From assembly GCF_035317345.1 (NCBI RefSeq), contig NZ_JAYKTU010000010.1: DNA of 64,000 nt; one strand, given 5' to 3'. The DNA is from Cellvibrio fontiphilus (GTDB taxonomy: Bacteria; Pseudomonadota; Gammaproteobacteria; Pseudomonadales; Cellvibrionaceae). Shown piece after piece: positions 35,083 through 44,914 of the stretch (its first letter is position 1; each line of letters opens with the position of its first letter). A program made the position numbers and the translations under genes. The notes beneath the pieces were generated by a model. It worked only from the letters and a program-made list of their open reading frames with translations. It was not told the origin of the DNA and did not search any database.

Positions 35083-36801
35083 TCAGTGCAGGAAGATGAA
35101 CGCGGCGAGGGCGGTCAGCCAACCGCTAATCGCCAGCACCTTCCACACGCGCTCCGGGTGGGTTTCCAGCAGCGGCTGGGAGCGTGGCACCAGCCAGTCG
35201 GGGTTGGGGCGTTTTAAATCTTGCAGCCACTCTGACAGGGCTTGATAGCGGTGGTTAGGGTTGATGCTGAGTGCTTTTTCCAGTGCGCGATCCAACCAGT
35301 AGGGCACTAGCGGATTAAATTTCATCGCCGAAATATATTTCAGTTTCTGAAGACTTTTTAAGTCCATCGCCTTGCTGTAGCCACTGCCGTAAGGTTGTTT
35401 GCCGGTGAGCATTTCATAGAGCAGTACCGCGAGCGAAAACTGGTCCGAGGCTTCGCTGGTGCTGCCGCCGTAACGGTATTCCGGCGCAGAGTAATCCAGC
35501 GTACCCAGCACCAGATCGCGTTCAATGGGCGCGCCCGCTTCCTGCACGCCGGCTACCCAGCAAGAACCAAAATCCACAATCACCGGGCCTTTGCCACTAA
35601 TCACTATGTTGTCCGGTTTTAGATCCTGGTGCAGTGTCTCTTTGCGATGAAAAGCGCGAATGCCGCGAATTAAACCTTCGGTAAGTTCCACAGCATCGAG
35701 AATAGATAAAACCCCGCGCTCTTTTAATAGCTGGGTGAGTGTGGGGCCGGGAATATATTCAGTGAGGTAGTACAAACAGGAGCGCGCTTCCGGTGCAGGC
35801 ATAACGCGCACTACGCCAGTGCTTTGGATGCGCGCGCCGATCCAGGCTTCCATCACAAAACGTTCGATGTAGGCTTTATCGTCCTGATAAATAACCGATG
35901 GTGTTTTCATCACCAGCAAGTGTTTTTTTTCATCCTCTACCAAATACACCTGGCTGCGCGTCGATTCGTGCAGGATTTTTTTAATGGTCAAACCATCAAT
36001 ACTTTGGCCCGGTGAAAACACTGGCGGAAATGGCAGGCGCGATAGCACCTGCACCGCATCGTTTTGCCCGGCGGTGCCCAAATTTTCAATGCGCAGTGCC
36101 TGAATGCTCAGGTTGTCTTCACTCTTGTGCTGCAATGCCAGTGGCAGTGCCTGATTAACCAGTGCATCCAAGTTGTGTTGTTCGGCCACTATCAGCGCTT
36201 TGAATTCGGCGGGCGGAATATGCTCGTGAATACCATCGCTGGACAAAATAAAAATATCGCCGCGCTGCAATTCCAAACTGTGCATGTCCACTTCCAAATA
36301 AGGATCGGCACCCATGGCGCGGCTTAAATGGGTAGTGTGTTTGTCGATGCGCTGGGTGTGGTCGCGGGTGAGTAATTCCAGATTGTGTTCGCGCAGGCGG
36401 TAGACGCGGGTATCACCCACGTGAAAAATAAAACCGCTGTCGCCTTTTAAAATCAGCGCCGAAAAGGTGGTGAGGTAGCCCTCGCCGTAAATGGAATTTT
36501 GGCTGCGCCCCCACAGGCTGGAGTTCAAACTCTGGATCACGCGCATCGCCGATTGCTGGGTGCGCCAGGTATCGGGAGTGGCGTAATAATCGCTGAGGAA
36601 ACCGGCAATCGCGGTCTGGCTGGCTTCACGTGCAGCCGTGCTGCTGCTCACGCCATCGGCAATAGCAATGGCGATGCCTTTGGTGGTGAGTAAATTTCCT
36701 TCGGGAATACGCGCGCCGACCGTGTCCTGGTTTTCGGCTTTGCGCCCGGCTTCGCTTTTTTGTGCGAAGGAAATTTGCAGCACTGATTGCAGGTGATCCA
36801 T
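35083..36801 (-). CDS. Bifunctional PP2C phosphatase / Ser-Thr protein kinase, membrane-anchored
   Basis: 572 aa. N-terminal PP2C domain (about 1-235) with I-A-D-G-V-S-S-S, H-V-G-D-T-R-V-Y-R-L and S-S-D-G-I-H-E-H metal sites. Protein kinase domain (about 265-530) with H-Q-D-L-K-P-D-N-I-V near residue 390, V-D-F-G-S and a conserved A-P-E-Y. A C-terminal membrane helix (about 550-570) anchors it. Kinase/phosphatase fusions beside narK are a recurring arrangement in nitrate assimilation gene clusters of pseudomonads. The gene starts 7 nt after narK in the same direction, so the two form an operon and NarK or nitrate signalling is a likely target (inference). Confidence 0.9.
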   Translation of the reverse strand: MDHLQSVLQISFAQKSEAGRKAENQDTVGARIPEGNLLTTKGIAIAIADGVSSSTAAREASQTAIAGFLSDYYATPDTWRTQQSAMRVIQSLNSSLWGRSQNSIYGEGYLTTFSALILKGDSGFIFHVGDTRVYRLREHNLELLTRDHTQRIDKHTTHLSRAMGADPYLEVDMHSLELQRGDIFILSSDGIHEHIPPAEFKALIVAEQHNLDALVNQALPLALQHKSEDNLSIQALRIENLGTAGQNDAVQVLSRLPFPPVFSPGQSIDGLTIKKILHESTRSQVYLVEDEKKHLLVMKTPSVIYQDDKAYIERFVMEAWIGARIQSTGVVRVMPAPEARSCLYYLTEYIPGPTLTQLLKERGVLSILDAVELTEGLIRGIRAFHRKETLHQDLKPDNIVISGKGPVIVDFGSCWVAGVQEAGAPIERDLVLGTLDYSAPEYRYGGSTSEASDQFSLAVLLYEMLTGKQPYGSGYSKAMDLKSLQKLKYISAMKFNPLVPYWLDRALEKALSINPNHRYQALSEWLQDLKRPNPDWLVPRSQPLLETHPERVWKVLAISGWLTALAAFIFLH

Positions 36802-36808
36802 TAAACCA

Positions 36809-38287
36809 TTAACTCACTTCAATTTTATGCAGTGAACCATCTTCATTCACTTCAACCGTATGCCCCTTGGGTTCTTTCAGGAATTGCACAAACACCAGGC
36901 CAATGGCAGCGGCGCCGGCGAGCATCCAGAAAAACGTTTGTGTATCAATAAAGGTATTCATGGTCAAAAAGAAGAGTGCACCTACGTTACCGTAAGCACC
37001 GGCAAGGCCCGCAATTTGGCCCGTCATTCGGCGTTTGATTAAGGGTACAACTGCAAACACAGCGCCGCAGCCCGCTTGCACAAACAGCGAGCAAATAAAC
37101 ACTGCGGTAAATGCCAGGTAGAGTGGCCAGATGGCGTTAATTTGCGACAGCAGCAAATAACCAACACTCACACCGGCGAGAATAATACTCATGCTAAAAC
37201 GGCGCCCGAATTTATCGCTCACCCAACCGCCGCCGGGGCGCGCCACCAAATTCATAAACGCGAAAGAGCCGCCGAGCATAGCGGCCTGGGTTACGCTCAG
37301 GCCTTCAAAGGTGGTCATAAAAAACGCCGGCAACACCGACACCACCGCAATTTCCGAACCGAAGGTAGCAAGGTAGGCCCAGCTTAAAATCGCCACTTGT
37401 TTGAATTCGTATTTATCGTGCTCAGCTACGCTGCCTTTTTTCAGCATGTCTTTATTTACGCGGTAAATTTGCGAAAACTGGAACACAAACAAACCCATCA
37501 ATACTGCATACAACACATAAGTGGTGGCGGTGCTTAACAGGCCCAGGTTAGTCGGTGACATTTTCCACGCGAGCACTGCGAGAATTAAATACATAGGTAC
37601 GTTCATAATCACGTAGAAGAGGAAATCTTTGCGATTGCTCACTTCCAAGCCGCCAGATTTTTTGGGTTTGAAATAAGTAGAGCCTTTGGGCGTATTGCGC
37701 ACGCTTGCATAAAAAGCCACACCGTAAATCATCGCGATAACAGCAGCGGTGCCCATCGCATAACGCCAGCCATCTTCGCCACCAAACACATGAATCGCCA
37801 AAAAGGGCAGGGTGAAACCGGCGGCCGCCGCACCAAAGTTACCCCAGCCGCCGTAAATGCCCTCGGCCAATCCAACCTGACGCGCAGGGAACCATTCGCT
37901 TACCAAGCGGATACCAATTACAAAACCCGCACCGACAAATCCGAGTAAAAAGCGGAAGAGTGCGAGCTGTTCAAAACTTTGTGCACAGGCAAACGCAATT
38001 AACAAGGCGCCGGAAAAAATCAGCAGCGCGGAGTAAATTGCACGCGGCCCAAATTTATCCACCAAGCTTCCCACCACAATGCGCGCGGGAATGGTCAGCG
38101 CAACGTTCAGCGTTAACAACGCGGCCCATTGTTGTGGCGTCATCGCAAAGGAAGCGGTGATCAGCGGTTTGAGTGGTGGCAAGCTAAACCACATCACAAA
38201 GGTGAGAAAAAACGCAAACCAGGTGAAGTGCAAGGTTGCGACAGATTTATTGGAAAAATCCAACAGGGGGAAACGATAAGTGCTCAT
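36809..38287 (-). CDS. narK: NarK-type nitrate/nitrite transporter (MFS)
   Basis: 492 aa from ATG at 38287; the frame stays open further upstream but those residues have no membrane or family pattern. About 12 membrane helices. NarK features are seen: F-R-F-L-L-G-F-V-G-A-G-F-V-I-G-I-R-L-V-S-E-W-F and G-W-G-N-F-G-A-A-A-A-G-F-T-L-P (nitrate signature region). A second signature G-A-Y-G-N-V-G-A-L-F-F-L and N-L-V-A-R-P-G-G-G-W also appear. Transports nitrate inward or exchanges nitrate/nitrite. No nitrate reductase genes are in the window. Upstream 360 nt hold its promoter. Confidence 0.9.
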   Translation of the reverse strand: MSTYRFPLLDFSNKSVATLHFTWFAFFLTFVMWFSLPPLKPLITASFAMTPQQWAALLTLNVALTIPARIVVGSLVDKFGPRAIYSALLIFSGALLIAFACAQSFEQLALFRFLLGFVGAGFVIGIRLVSEWFPARQVGLAEGIYGGWGNFGAAAAGFTLPFLAIHVFGGEDGWRYAMGTAAVIAMIYGVAFYASVRNTPKGSTYFKPKKSGGLEVSNRKDFLFYVIMNVPMYLILAVLAWKMSPTNLGLLSTATTYVLYAVLMGLFVFQFSQIYRVNKDMLKKGSVAEHDKYEFKQVAILSWAYLATFGSEIAVVSVLPAFFMTTFEGLSVTQAAMLGGSFAFMNLVARPGGGWVSDKFGRRFSMSIILAGVSVGYLLLSQINAIWPLYLAFTAVFICSLFVQAGCGAVFAVVPLIKRRMTGQIAGLAGAYGNVGALFFLTMNTFIDTQTFFWMLAGAAAIGLVFVQFLKEPKGHTVEVNEDGSLHKIEVS

Positions 38288-38644
38288 GGAAGATCGCCCA
38301 GGCCGGTTAGGAAAATAAATATCGCAGCGATTTCCATTTTGGTGCGTTATGGTTTTTCGACGCGAGTTAAGCGGGCTTTTGCAACGGCTATGCCAATACG
38401 AAAATAGTGCGGCATTTCTGCTGCTTGCTGTTCCTGTGAGCGCTTCTGGTGCTTTTGCGTTAGGAATTTGTGCTCCAATAAAATGCCATCGTGGTGGCTT
38501 TTGGGAATTAATGGTGCATTTTAAATTGCACCTCAAGTGTGCAGCGCCACACAGTGGGCTTTTATTGCGCGCCTGCTTTGTGTTATCTATGCCCCACCAC
38601 TACGGCGGCTCTGGCAGATATTTAAAAAATACAAAGAGGTCGCT
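38288..38644. promoter_or_regulatory. Intergenic region between narK and the SMP-30-like gene
   Basis: 357 nt between divergent genes. Frames here are short or lack a ribosome site. It must carry both promoters, but I see no strong hexamer pair and no clear palindrome. Confidence 0.4.
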
Positions 38645-39571
38645 ATGAGATATTTGTTATTTACTTTCTTTTGTTCGCCGTTGCTTGCGCTGCAGGCGCT
38701 TTCACTGCTGGTGATATCCGCCCCTGTACTGGCACAAACGACCGATTATGTGGGCGATGGTATTTTCACCCAGGGGATAGAAGGCCCGGCGGTGGATGCC
38801 AAGGGCAATTTATATGCGGTTAATTTTGCGCGGGAAGGCACCATCGGGGTCGTTTATAAAACCCAAGGCGACACACAGGATAGTGCGCAATTATTTGTCA
38901 CCTTGCCTGAAGGCAGTACCGGTAATGGCATACGTTTTGATCGCGCCGGATTTATGTATGTGGCGGATTACACCGGCCACAATATTTTAAAAATCGACCC
39001 GCGCACCAAAGCGATTTCTGTTCACGCCCACAGCGCGCAAATGAACCAGCCCAACGATATTGCCATCGCCAAATCCGGGGTGATTTACGCGAGCGACCCC
39101 AAGTGGGCGGACAATACTGGCAACCTGTGGATGATCGCCCGCGACGGCACATTCACCCTGCTCGAAGCGAATATGGGCACCACCAACGGCGTTGAAGTGA
39201 GCACCGATGAAAAACATTTGTACGTGAATGAAAGTGTGCAGCGCAAAGTATGGAAGTACGACATAGATAAAAACACCGGCAAGGTAAAAAACAAACGTCT
39301 GTTGATTGAGTTTCCCGATCACGGGCTGGATGGCATGCGCTGCGATGTGCGCGGCAATTTGTATATCGCCCGTTACGGCGCCGGTGAGGTCACCGTAGTC
39401 TCACCGCAGGGCACAGTGCTACAGCGTATAAAACTCAAGGGCGAAAAACCCACCAATGTCGCTTTTGGCGGTGCCGATGGCAAAACCGTGTATGTGACCC
39501 TGCAGGAGCGCGGCGCGATAGAAACCTTCCGCAGCGAACATGCCGGGCGCGAGTGGTTGCTCTTGCGCTAA
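38645..39571 (+). CDS. Secreted SMP-30/gluconolactonase-like beta-propeller protein
   Basis: 308 aa from ATG 38645 (AAGAGGTCGCT upstream). Signal peptide to about residue 30 (V-L-A-Q). Six-bladed propeller repeats: EGPAVDAKGNLYAVNFA, N-G-I-R-F-D-R-A-G-F-M-Y-V-A-D, Q-P-N-D-I-A-I-A-K-S-G-V-I-Y-A-S-D, and L-D-G-M-R-C-D-V-R-G-N-L-Y-I-A-R. These include the metal-site Asn/Asp pattern of SMP-30/gluconolactonase. Exported form suggests hydrolysis of sugar lactones outside the cytoplasm, but the substrate is unknown. Monocistronic. Confidence 0.83.
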   Translation: MRYLLFTFFCSPLLALQALSLLVISAPVLAQTTDYVGDGIFTQGIEGPAVDAKGNLYAVNFAREGTIGVVYKTQGDTQDSAQLFVTLPEGSTGNGIRFDRAGFMYVADYTGHNILKIDPRTKAISVHAHSAQMNQPNDIAIAKSGVIYASDPKWADNTGNLWMIARDGTFTLLEANMGTTNGVEVSTDEKHLYVNESVQRKVWKYDIDKNTGKVKNKRLLIEFPDHGLDGMRCDVRGNLYIARYGAGEVTVVSPQGTVLQRIKLKGEKPTNVAFGGADGKTVYVTLQERGAIETFRSEHAGREWLLLR

Positions 39572-39701
39572 CTGGCTGAATGGTTCGGGTTTCTGTTCTT
39601 ATGGGGTATGGACTGGTTAGGGAGGGTGAAAATCGAACCAGGTTCGTTTGTAAGAAATTTTCAGGTGAAAAGGTTTTTTTGTAAATAACTTTCTTAACAT
39701 G

Positions 39702-39742
39702 GAGCATTTTTGCTGGTAGCCTAGTAAAAATGCTCACTTTTT
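39702..39742 (+). terminator. Long hairpin between the SMP-30-like gene and the D-amino-acid cluster
   Basis: Perfect 10-bp inverted repeat GAGCATTTTT / AAAAATGCTC (39702-39711, 39726-39735) with a 14-nt loop, followed by ACTTTTTC. Could be a terminator of the gene before it or a regulatory hairpin of the gene 22 nt after it. Confidence 0.5.
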
Positions 39743-39764
39743 CTGCTGGTGGCGTGAAAAGAAC

Positions 39765-41084
39765 ATGTATAAAGAAAATAATTTACAGTCAAACCTGAAA
39801 ATTAGACCGCTTAGCCCTGTGGGCAAGGGTTTAGGTATTGCGGCTGGGGGTTCGCTGACACAGCCTTTGGTGGGCGAGATTGCCGCGCAGGGTTGGAACC
39901 TGCTGCGCGAGGATGTGAGCCTGCCAGGGGCTGTGCTCAGCGAGTCTCGCCTGCAGCATAACCTGCAGTGGATGAAAGACTTTATCGCCAGCTACGGGTT
40001 GAAACTCGCGCCCCACGGCAAAACCACCATGAGCCCCGCGCTGTTCCAGCGCCAGTTGGATAATGGCGCCTGGGGTATCACCCTCGCCACCGCGCCCCAA
40101 GTTCAGGCGGCTTACCACTTCGGTGTACGCCGGGTCATTCTGGCGAATCAATTGGTGGGCCGCGCCAACATGGCGATTATCAGCCGCCTGCTGCAAGACC
40201 CGGATTTTGAGTGTTATGTCATTGTGGACTCAGCTGCCAATGTTGAGCAGTTGGGGCAGTTTTTCCGTGAATCAGGCCAGTGTTTACCCCTGTTATTAGA
40301 GTTGGGGGTGGATGGCGGTCGCACTGGTGTGCGCGACGCCGCAACCCGCGCCGCCGTACTGGAGGCTATCAATCGTTTCCCGACTTCTCTCGCCCTGCGC
40401 GGTATAGAAGTCTATGAAGGGGTGCTTAAAACCGAGGCGGAGATCCGCGATTTCCTGCGCCTTGCGCTCCGTGAACTCATGGCATTGGAAGCCCATGGCC
40501 AGTTAGCGGCAGGGGCGGCAATACTGACTGGCGCTGGCTCCGCCTGGTTTGACCTGGTGGCGGAGGAATGGGCCGGTGCCTCGTTGGGCGATGCCCGCGT
40601 GCTGGATATCATCCTGCGCCCCGGTTGTTACCTCACCCATGATGTCGGCATTTACAAAGCCTCCGAAGCTCGTATCCAAGCTTGCAACCCCATCGCCCGG
40701 GCTATGCACAGCAGCTTGCTGCCCGCGCTACAACTCTGGGCTTATGTGCAATCCATTCCCGAGCCCGGTCTGGTGATTCTCGGGCTGGGTAAACGCGATG
40801 CTGCCTTTGATGCCGGTCTGCCCATTCCCGCTTTGCACTTTCGTCCTCACAACAAAGGTCGCCCCGGTGATGAAAAACCCGCGCCTGCTCCAGCGGACTG
40901 GCAGCTGACCAAAATGATGGATCAACACGCCTTTATGCAGGTGCCTGCCGGTGCTGATTTGCAGGTGGGCGATATGCTCGCGCTGGATATTTCCCACCCC
41001 TGCCTGACCTTTGATAAGTGGCGCCAGCTATTGGTGGTTGACGATAACTACACGGTGATCGATGCCGTGGAAACGTTTTTTTAA
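39765..41084 (+). CDS. D-serine dehydratase / D-threonine aldolase-like PLP enzyme
   Basis: 439 aa. Fold-type III PLP protein (alanine racemase-like N-terminal barrel): K-L-A-P-H-G-K-T-T-M-S-P with the PLP Lys86, L-E-L-G-V-D-G-G-R-T-G-V-R, and G-I-E-V-Y-E-G. The C-terminal domain has H-P-C-L-T-F-D-K-W near the end, matching the metal (His/Cys) site of eukaryote-type D-serine dehydratases. The enzyme probably deaminates or cleaves D-serine/D-threonine. The neighbouring deacylase would release such D-amino acids and RidA would handle the imine intermediate. Start by ATG; weak site GGCGTGAAAAG. 11 nt before gntP-like. Confidence 0.85.
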   Translation: MYKENNLQSNLKIRPLSPVGKGLGIAAGGSLTQPLVGEIAAQGWNLLREDVSLPGAVLSESRLQHNLQWMKDFIASYGLKLAPHGKTTMSPALFQRQLDNGAWGITLATAPQVQAAYHFGVRRVILANQLVGRANMAIISRLLQDPDFECYVIVDSAANVEQLGQFFRESGQCLPLLLELGVDGGRTGVRDAATRAAVLEAINRFPTSLALRGIEVYEGVLKTEAEIRDFLRLALRELMALEAHGQLAAGAAILTGAGSAWFDLVAEEWAGASLGDARVLDIILRPGCYLTHDVGIYKASEARIQACNPIARAMHSSLLPALQLWAYVQSIPEPGLVILGLGKRDAAFDAGLPIPALHFRPHNKGRPGDEKPAPAPADWQLTKMMDQHAFMQVPAGADLQVGDMLALDISHPCLTFDKWRQLLVVDDNYTVIDAVETFF

Positions 41085-41095
41085 GGCGCGCAGCG

Positions 41096-42460
41096 ATGGA
41101 TTTTTTTTCTAATGCATTAACCTCAGGCCAGTGGCTGTTGGTGTACGCGGCGCTCAGCATTATCGCGCTGATTTTATTAATCGCCCGCTATCGTTTGAAT
41201 CCGTTTATTACGCTTACCCTCGTTTCCCTCGGTCTGGGTTTAATGGCCGGTATTCCCGCCAAAGATGTGGTGTTTGTGTATGAAGCCGGTGTGGGTAAAA
41301 CCCTGGGGCACATCGCACTCGTTGTGGCGCTGGGCACCATGCTCGGAAAAATGATGGCGGAATCCGGCGGCGCGGAACAAATCGCGCGCACCATGATTCG
41401 CTGGTTCGGTGAAAAAAATGTGCACTGGGCGATGGTGTTTATCGCTTTCCTCGTGGGCTTCCCGATTTTTTTCGAAGTCGGTTTTGTATTGTTAATTCCC
41501 ATCGCCTTTAACGTGGCGCGCCGCACCGGCACTTCCATGTTGTTGGTGGGTTTACCCATGGTGGCGGGTTTATCGGTAGTGCATGGTTTAGTGCCGCCGC
41601 ATCCGGCCGCGATGATTGCGGTTGGCGAATACCAAGCCAACGTTGGCCGCACCATTTTTTATGCGCTTATTGTTGGCATTCCCACGGCGATTATAGCGGG
41701 GCCAATTTTTGCCAAATGGATTGCGCCTAAAATCCAGTTGCCTGCGCACAACCCGCTGGAAGAGCAATTTATTCACGCCGATAGCGAGCGCCAGTTGCCC
41801 GGTTTTGGTATTACGCTCGCGACTATTTTATTGCCTGTGGTTTTGATGTTGCTTGGCGGCTGGGCCGATTTAATTGCTGAGCGCGGCACGGGTCTGAATG
41901 ACTTTTTATTATTTATCGGCAATTCCGTTGTTGCGCTCTTGATTGCAACGCTCGTGAGTTTTTACACCCTCGGAATTGCGCGCGGTTTTAATCGCGATTC
42001 GATTTTAAAATTCAGCCACGATTGTTTGGCGCCCACCGCTGGCATCACCTTATTGGTCGGCGCCGGTGGTGGTTTAAACCGCATTTTAGTGGAAGCTGGC
42101 ATTGCCAAAGAAATTGTTAATTTTTCTTCCGACATGGCATTAACGCCATTATTGATGGGCTGGTTTGTGGCGGCGTTAATGCGCATCGCTACTGGTTCAG
42201 CTACGGTTGCTATGAGCACGGCGGCCGGCATTGTCGCGCCCATTGCGATTGCGGCGGGTTATCCGCATCCCGAATTATTGGTGATCGCCACCGGCGCTGG
42301 CTCATTAATTTTGTCCCATGTAAATGATGGCGGTTTTTGGTTAATCAAAGAATATTTCAACATGACCGTCACCCAGACCTTAAAAACCTGGACGGTATTG
42401 GAAACTATTATTTCGTTTGTGGCCTTGGGTTTTGTGCTGCTGGTTGCGGCCTTTATGTAA
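41096..42460 (+). CDS. GntP-family permease
   Basis: 454 aa with about 12 membrane helices. Family signatures: A-L-G-T-M-L-G-K-M-M-A-E-S-G-G, P-I-F-F-E-V-G-F-V-L-L-I-P, V-P-P-H-P-A-A-M, and G-S-A-T-V-A-M-S-T-A-A-G. GntP members carry gluconate, and paralogues carry D-serine or other hydroxy acids. Here transport of D-amino acids or N-acyl-D-amino acids fits the neighbours better (inference). Confidence 0.9.
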   Translation: MDFFSNALTSGQWLLVYAALSIIALILLIARYRLNPFITLTLVSLGLGLMAGIPAKDVVFVYEAGVGKTLGHIALVVALGTMLGKMMAESGGAEQIARTMIRWFGEKNVHWAMVFIAFLVGFPIFFEVGFVLLIPIAFNVARRTGTSMLLVGLPMVAGLSVVHGLVPPHPAAMIAVGEYQANVGRTIFYALIVGIPTAIIAGPIFAKWIAPKIQLPAHNPLEEQFIHADSERQLPGFGITLATILLPVVLMLLGGWADLIAERGTGLNDFLLFIGNSVVALLIATLVSFYTLGIARGFNRDSILKFSHDCLAPTAGITLLVGAGGGLNRILVEAGIAKEIVNFSSDMALTPLLMGWFVAALMRIATGSATVAMSTAAGIVAPIAIAAGYPHPELLVIATGAGSLILSHVNDGGFWLIKEYFNMTVTQTLKTWTVLETIISFVALGFVLLVAAFM

Positions 42461-42500
42461 ACCCGCTGCAAGCGCTAACAGAAACAATCAAGTGAAAAAT

Positions 42501-43373
42501 ATGACTGCACTTTTCGATATTGTTTACCACATTCGTTCCAATCGCGACCGGCTGTCCGCTACTGAACAAAAAGTCGCGGACATTATTCTGGAGGATATTG
42601 CGTTTGCAGCTTCTGCCAGCATTGATCAACTCGCGGCAAAAACCAACGTGAGCATCGCCACTATTTCACGCTTTGCCAAATCGGTTGGGTGCGATGATAT
42701 TCGCGATTTAAAATTGAAACTCGCACAAGCCAGTGCCGTGGGTACGCGCTTTTTGGCGGAGATTCCTGCACTGGAGGAAAGCGCTTTCTATTCACAAATT
42801 TGCAGCGAAGTAGAATCCACCCTGCGCGCGAATCTCGTGCGTTTTGTGGAGGCAGATTTTCGCAGTGCTGCACAATTACTGAATAATGCGCGACTGATTT
42901 ATGTGGGCGGCATGGGCGGTGCATCCACCATGCTGGCAGATGAAGTGCAATTTCGTATTGCGCGTTTGGGCATCGCTGTTACTGCCTATCATGATCCGGT
43001 GTTGCTGCGCATGTTTGCCGCCACCCTCACCGAAAAGGATGTGCTGGTGCTGCTTTCTATTACCGGTGTTACGCCAGAAATGTTGGAAGTCGCGGATATT
43101 GCCCGCGAATACGGGGCGCAAGTCATTGTGCTCTCTGCACCAGAATCTCCGCTCGCGCAAAAAGCCAGTTTATTTATTCCCATCGTCACCGAAGAAACCG
43201 ATTTTATTTACAAGCCCTCGGCCTCGCGCTACGGCATGTTATTGGCGATAGATCTACTCGCGACCGAACTTGCGCTCGCACGCAAAACCGAGAGCAAGGA
43301 ATTATTGCGCCGGGTGAAGTTTGCGCTGGATGAATATCGCGGTGGCGATAATCGCTTGCCTCTGGGTGACTGA
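42501..43373 (+). CDS. RpiR/MurR-family transcriptional regulator
   Basis: 290 aa from ATG 42501; GTG 42492 in frame is possible. N-terminal HTH_6 domain (R-L-S-A-T-E-Q-K-V-A-D-I-I-L, then NVSIATISRFAKSVGCDDIRDLKLKLA) and a C-terminal SIS sugar-phosphate domain (about 120-260, V-L-V-L-L-S-I-T-G-V-T-P-E-M-L and V-I-V-L-S-A-P-E-S-P-L-A). Such regulators sense sugar phosphates, often of amino sugars. Probably controls this cluster. A relation to MurR-type sensing of N-acetylmuramate phosphate is possible, unproven. Confidence 0.9.
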   Translation: MTALFDIVYHIRSNRDRLSATEQKVADIILEDIAFAASASIDQLAAKTNVSIATISRFAKSVGCDDIRDLKLKLAQASAVGTRFLAEIPALEESAFYSQICSEVESTLRANLVRFVEADFRSAAQLLNNARLIYVGGMGGASTMLADEVQFRIARLGIAVTAYHDPVLLRMFAATLTEKDVLVLLSITGVTPEMLEVADIAREYGAQVIVLSAPESPLAQKASLFIPIVTEETDFIYKPSASRYGMLLAIDLLATELALARKTESKELLRRVKFALDEYRGGDNRLPLGD

Positions 43374-43421
43374 ATTTTTCTTGTTGTTGAACATCTTTTT
43401 AATAGATCTGTTGGGAGCAGT

Positions 43422-44903
43422 GTGTTGGAAGCAGAGCGCGACATTGCATTGGATTGGGTAATAACAAATGCCCGGATTCTGGACGGTAGCGGTAAACCCG
43501 CTTACACCGCTGACCTGGGTATTGCTGATGGAAAAATCGCCGCACTGGGTGATTTAAGCGCGCAGGCCAATGCAGTTAATTGCTTTGATGCCCGGGGGCA
43601 AATACTGGCGCCAGGTTTTATTGATGTGCACACCCACGACGATATTCAAGTCATTCGCACACCTAATATGCTGCCCAAAATTTCCCAAGGCATTACCACT
43701 GTAATAGTGGGCAATTGCGGTATTAGTGCCAGCCCGGTCACCTTAAAAAATGGGCTGCCGGATCCAATGAACTTGCTCGGCACAACAGAAGATTTTTGTT
43801 TTCCTGATCTGGCAAGTTACAAACAAGCCGTGAATAAAATGGTGCCCGCTGTGAATGTGGCTGCGCTGATTGGTCACACGGCTTTGCGCAACAACCACAT
43901 GGATAGTTTGGATCGCAGTGCCAGTGACTCTGAAATTACCGCCATGCGTGAGCAGTTGCGCGCAGCCTTAAATGAAGGTGCGCTGGGTTTATCCACCGGC
44001 CTTGCCTATGCCTCGGCAATTTCCTGCAGCACCGATGAAGTAAAACAATTGGCGCAGGAATTAGCGGCAGCGGGTGCCATTTACACCACCCATTTGCGCA
44101 CCGAGTTTGATGAAATTATCGCGGCGTTAGATGAAGCCTTTGCCATAGGGCAGAGCGCCAAAGCCCCGGTGATTGTGTCGCATTTGAAATGCGCTGGTGC
44201 CGGCAACTGGGGGCGCAGTGGCGAAGTGCTGCAAAAAATTGAACAGTCAGCCGCAACACATCCCATTGGCTGTGACTGTTATCCCTACAGTGCCAGTTCA
44301 TCCACTCTGGATTTACAACAGGTCACCAGCGATTTCGATATCGTCATTACCTGGAGCAAGCCGCACCCGGAACAGGGTGGCAAAAAACTCGCCGACATTG
44401 CGCGCGAATGGAATACCGATTTGCACAGCGCTGCCCAACAATTGCAACCCGCTGGCGCTGTGTATTACGGCATGAGCGAAGCGGATGTGCAAAACATACT
44501 CGCACACCCACTCACCATGATTGGTTCCGATGGGCTGCCCGTAGACCCGCTGCCGCACCCGCGTTTGTGGGGCGCCTTCCCGCGTGTGCTGGGGCATTAC
44601 AGTCGCGACTTAAAATTATTTGAACTCGCTGAAGCGGTGCGCAAAATGACACGCTTATCAGCAGATCGCTTTGGATTGGATGATCGCGGTCGAATTGAAA
44701 TTGGCGCAGCGGCGGATCTGGTTATCTTTGATCCCGCAACAATAAAAGATACAGCAACATTCGCACAGCCACAGCAATTAGCCGAAGGTATTCAGGCCGT
44801 ATGGGTAAATGGTGTACTGACTTATCAAAACAAGAAAATTACCGGTAAACGCGCAGGAAAGTTTTTGGAAAAGCAGCGAGATTTACGGATCGGGTTTTAT
44901 TGA
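43422..44903 (+). CDS. N-acyl-D-amino-acid deacylase (D-aminoacylase)
   Basis: 493 aa, GTG start at 43422 with TTGGGAG site. Amidohydrolase superfamily: D-V-H-T-H-D-D with His70/His72, G-N-C-G-I-S (the metal-binding Cys of D-aminoacylases), L-I-G-H-T-A-L-R, S-H-L-K-C-A-G, and S-D-G-L-P-V-D-P with the catalytic Asp. Hydrolyses N-acyl-D-amino acids to D-amino acids. With the D-serine dehydratase-like enzyme and RidA it forms a D-amino-acid degradation route. Confidence 0.9.
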   Translation: MLEAERDIALDWVITNARILDGSGKPAYTADLGIADGKIAALGDLSAQANAVNCFDARGQILAPGFIDVHTHDDIQVIRTPNMLPKISQGITTVIVGNCGISASPVTLKNGLPDPMNLLGTTEDFCFPDLASYKQAVNKMVPAVNVAALIGHTALRNNHMDSLDRSASDSEITAMREQLRAALNEGALGLSTGLAYASAISCSTDEVKQLAQELAAAGAIYTTHLRTEFDEIIAALDEAFAIGQSAKAPVIVSHLKCAGAGNWGRSGEVLQKIEQSAATHPIGCDCYPYSASSSTLDLQQVTSDFDIVITWSKPHPEQGGKKLADIAREWNTDLHSAAQQLQPAGAVYYGMSEADVQNILAHPLTMIGSDGLPVDPLPHPRLWGAFPRVLGHYSRDLKLFELAEAVRKMTRLSADRFGLDDRGRIEIGAAADLVIFDPATIKDTATFAQPQQLAEGIQAVWVNGVLTYQNKKITGKRAGKFLEKQRDLRIGFY

Positions 44904-44914
44904 TGTGTGATTCC

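Noticed and set aside
38288..38536. N-terminal extension of narK by 83 residues
   Set aside because: The extension has no membrane or family pattern, while the ATG at 38287 starts a normal NarK N-terminus.
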